A DNA stretch of 64,000 nt. Source: Pontibacillus litoralis JSM 072002. GTDB taxonomy: Bacteria > Bacillota > Bacilli > Bacillales > BH030062. The DNA lies in contig NZ_AVPG01000004.1 in NCBI RefSeq assembly GCF_000775615.1, positions 62,001 to 126,000 of the forward strand. The letters are read 5' to 3'. Position 1 is the stretch's first letter; each line of letters starts with the position of its first letter. Below, piece after piece: positions 63,963 through 64,000 of the stretch. Position numbers and translations under genes: made by a program. The notes beneath the pieces are model-generated. The model was not told the DNA's origin. It did not search any database and worked only from the letters and a program-made list of their open reading frames with translations.

Positions 63963-64000
63963 TTAATCACTCCTATCTCGTTTTTATTTCCACTTCCTCT

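Larger units (their letters stand above)
44605..64000 (-). mobile_element. prophage (siphovirus type), structural and lysis half
   Basis: From 44605 to the window end all genes are on the - strand and phage-like, running capsid, connector, tail, lysis, accessory genes, and ending at the broken cotJC. Short overlaps and ATGA junctions are typical of a phage operon. No integrase, repressor, terminase or portal is seen, so the element continues beyond the right edge. Boundary by loss of CotJC homology. Confidence 0.88.

Noticed and set aside
44605-64000. An integrase or large serine recombinase in the visible part of the prophage
   Set aside because: None of the genes on either strand shows recombinase motifs; it must lie beyond the window if present.

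Overview
The window comes from a low-GC, endospore-forming Bacillaceae bacterium. From about 1 to 44.6 kb the gene order closely follows the B. subtilis ypj-qcr-ypi-aro-hep-hbs-spoIVA-yph-ypf-ype-ypd-ypb block. Sporulation and germination genes (spoIVA, spoVIF-like, ypeB/sleB, cotJABC) and a bacillithiol-type reductase (ypdA) support this. I cannot fix the genus. No rRNA, tRNA or CRISPR array was seen.

Host region. (a) 0-4.7 kb: mgsA (cut by the window edge), dapB, a YitT-family membrane protein on the + strand, a YugP-like Zn peptidase, ypjB and ypjA. (b) 4.7-6.8 kb: the menaquinol:cytochrome c reductase qcrABC. (c) 6.9-16.5 kb: ypiF, then the aromatic operon aroC-aroB-aroH-hisC-tyrA-aroA, an unrecognised 290-aa gene, ypiA and ypiB. 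The trp genes that B. subtilis carries inside this operon are absent. (d) 16.5-21.4 kb: cheR, ndk, the menaquinone side-chain genes hepS-menG-hepT, mtrB (TRAP) without mtrA, and hbs. (e) 21.8-29.3 kb: spoIVA, yphF, yphE, a spoVIF-like gene, gpsA, der and the YIEGIA/yphA group. (f) 29.3-37.3 kb: ypzI, fni, ypfD, plsC, cmk, ypfB, ypfA, ypeB-sleB and prsW. (g) 37.4-43.6 kb: ansA, ypdA, gudB, mecB, a MerR regulator and a CBS protein. (h) 43.7-44.6 kb: cotJA, cotJB and the first part of cotJC.

Prophage. cotJC matches its family for about 125 codons and then changes into an unrelated hydrophobic tail. From there to the window end, every gene is on the - strand and is phage-like. In transcription order they are a small gene, a DUF2829/Tad2-like gene, scaffold, major capsid, connectors, tail genes with a probable tail-chaperone frameshift, tape measure, distal tail protein, a collagen-repeat tail protein, the lysis cassette, a two-gene Kiwa-like module and a YolD-like gene. 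The last gene abuts the broken cotJC. The integration, lysogeny, replication and packaging genes, and the rest of cotJC, should lie beyond the right edge.

Most interesting points: a sporulation gene that appears to be interrupted by a prophage; a DUF4868/four-TM (Kiwa-like) pair whose predicted promoter has a LexA-type box in its spacer; a second LexA-type box at the yolD-like promoter; and an anti-Thoeris-type gene in the same prophage.
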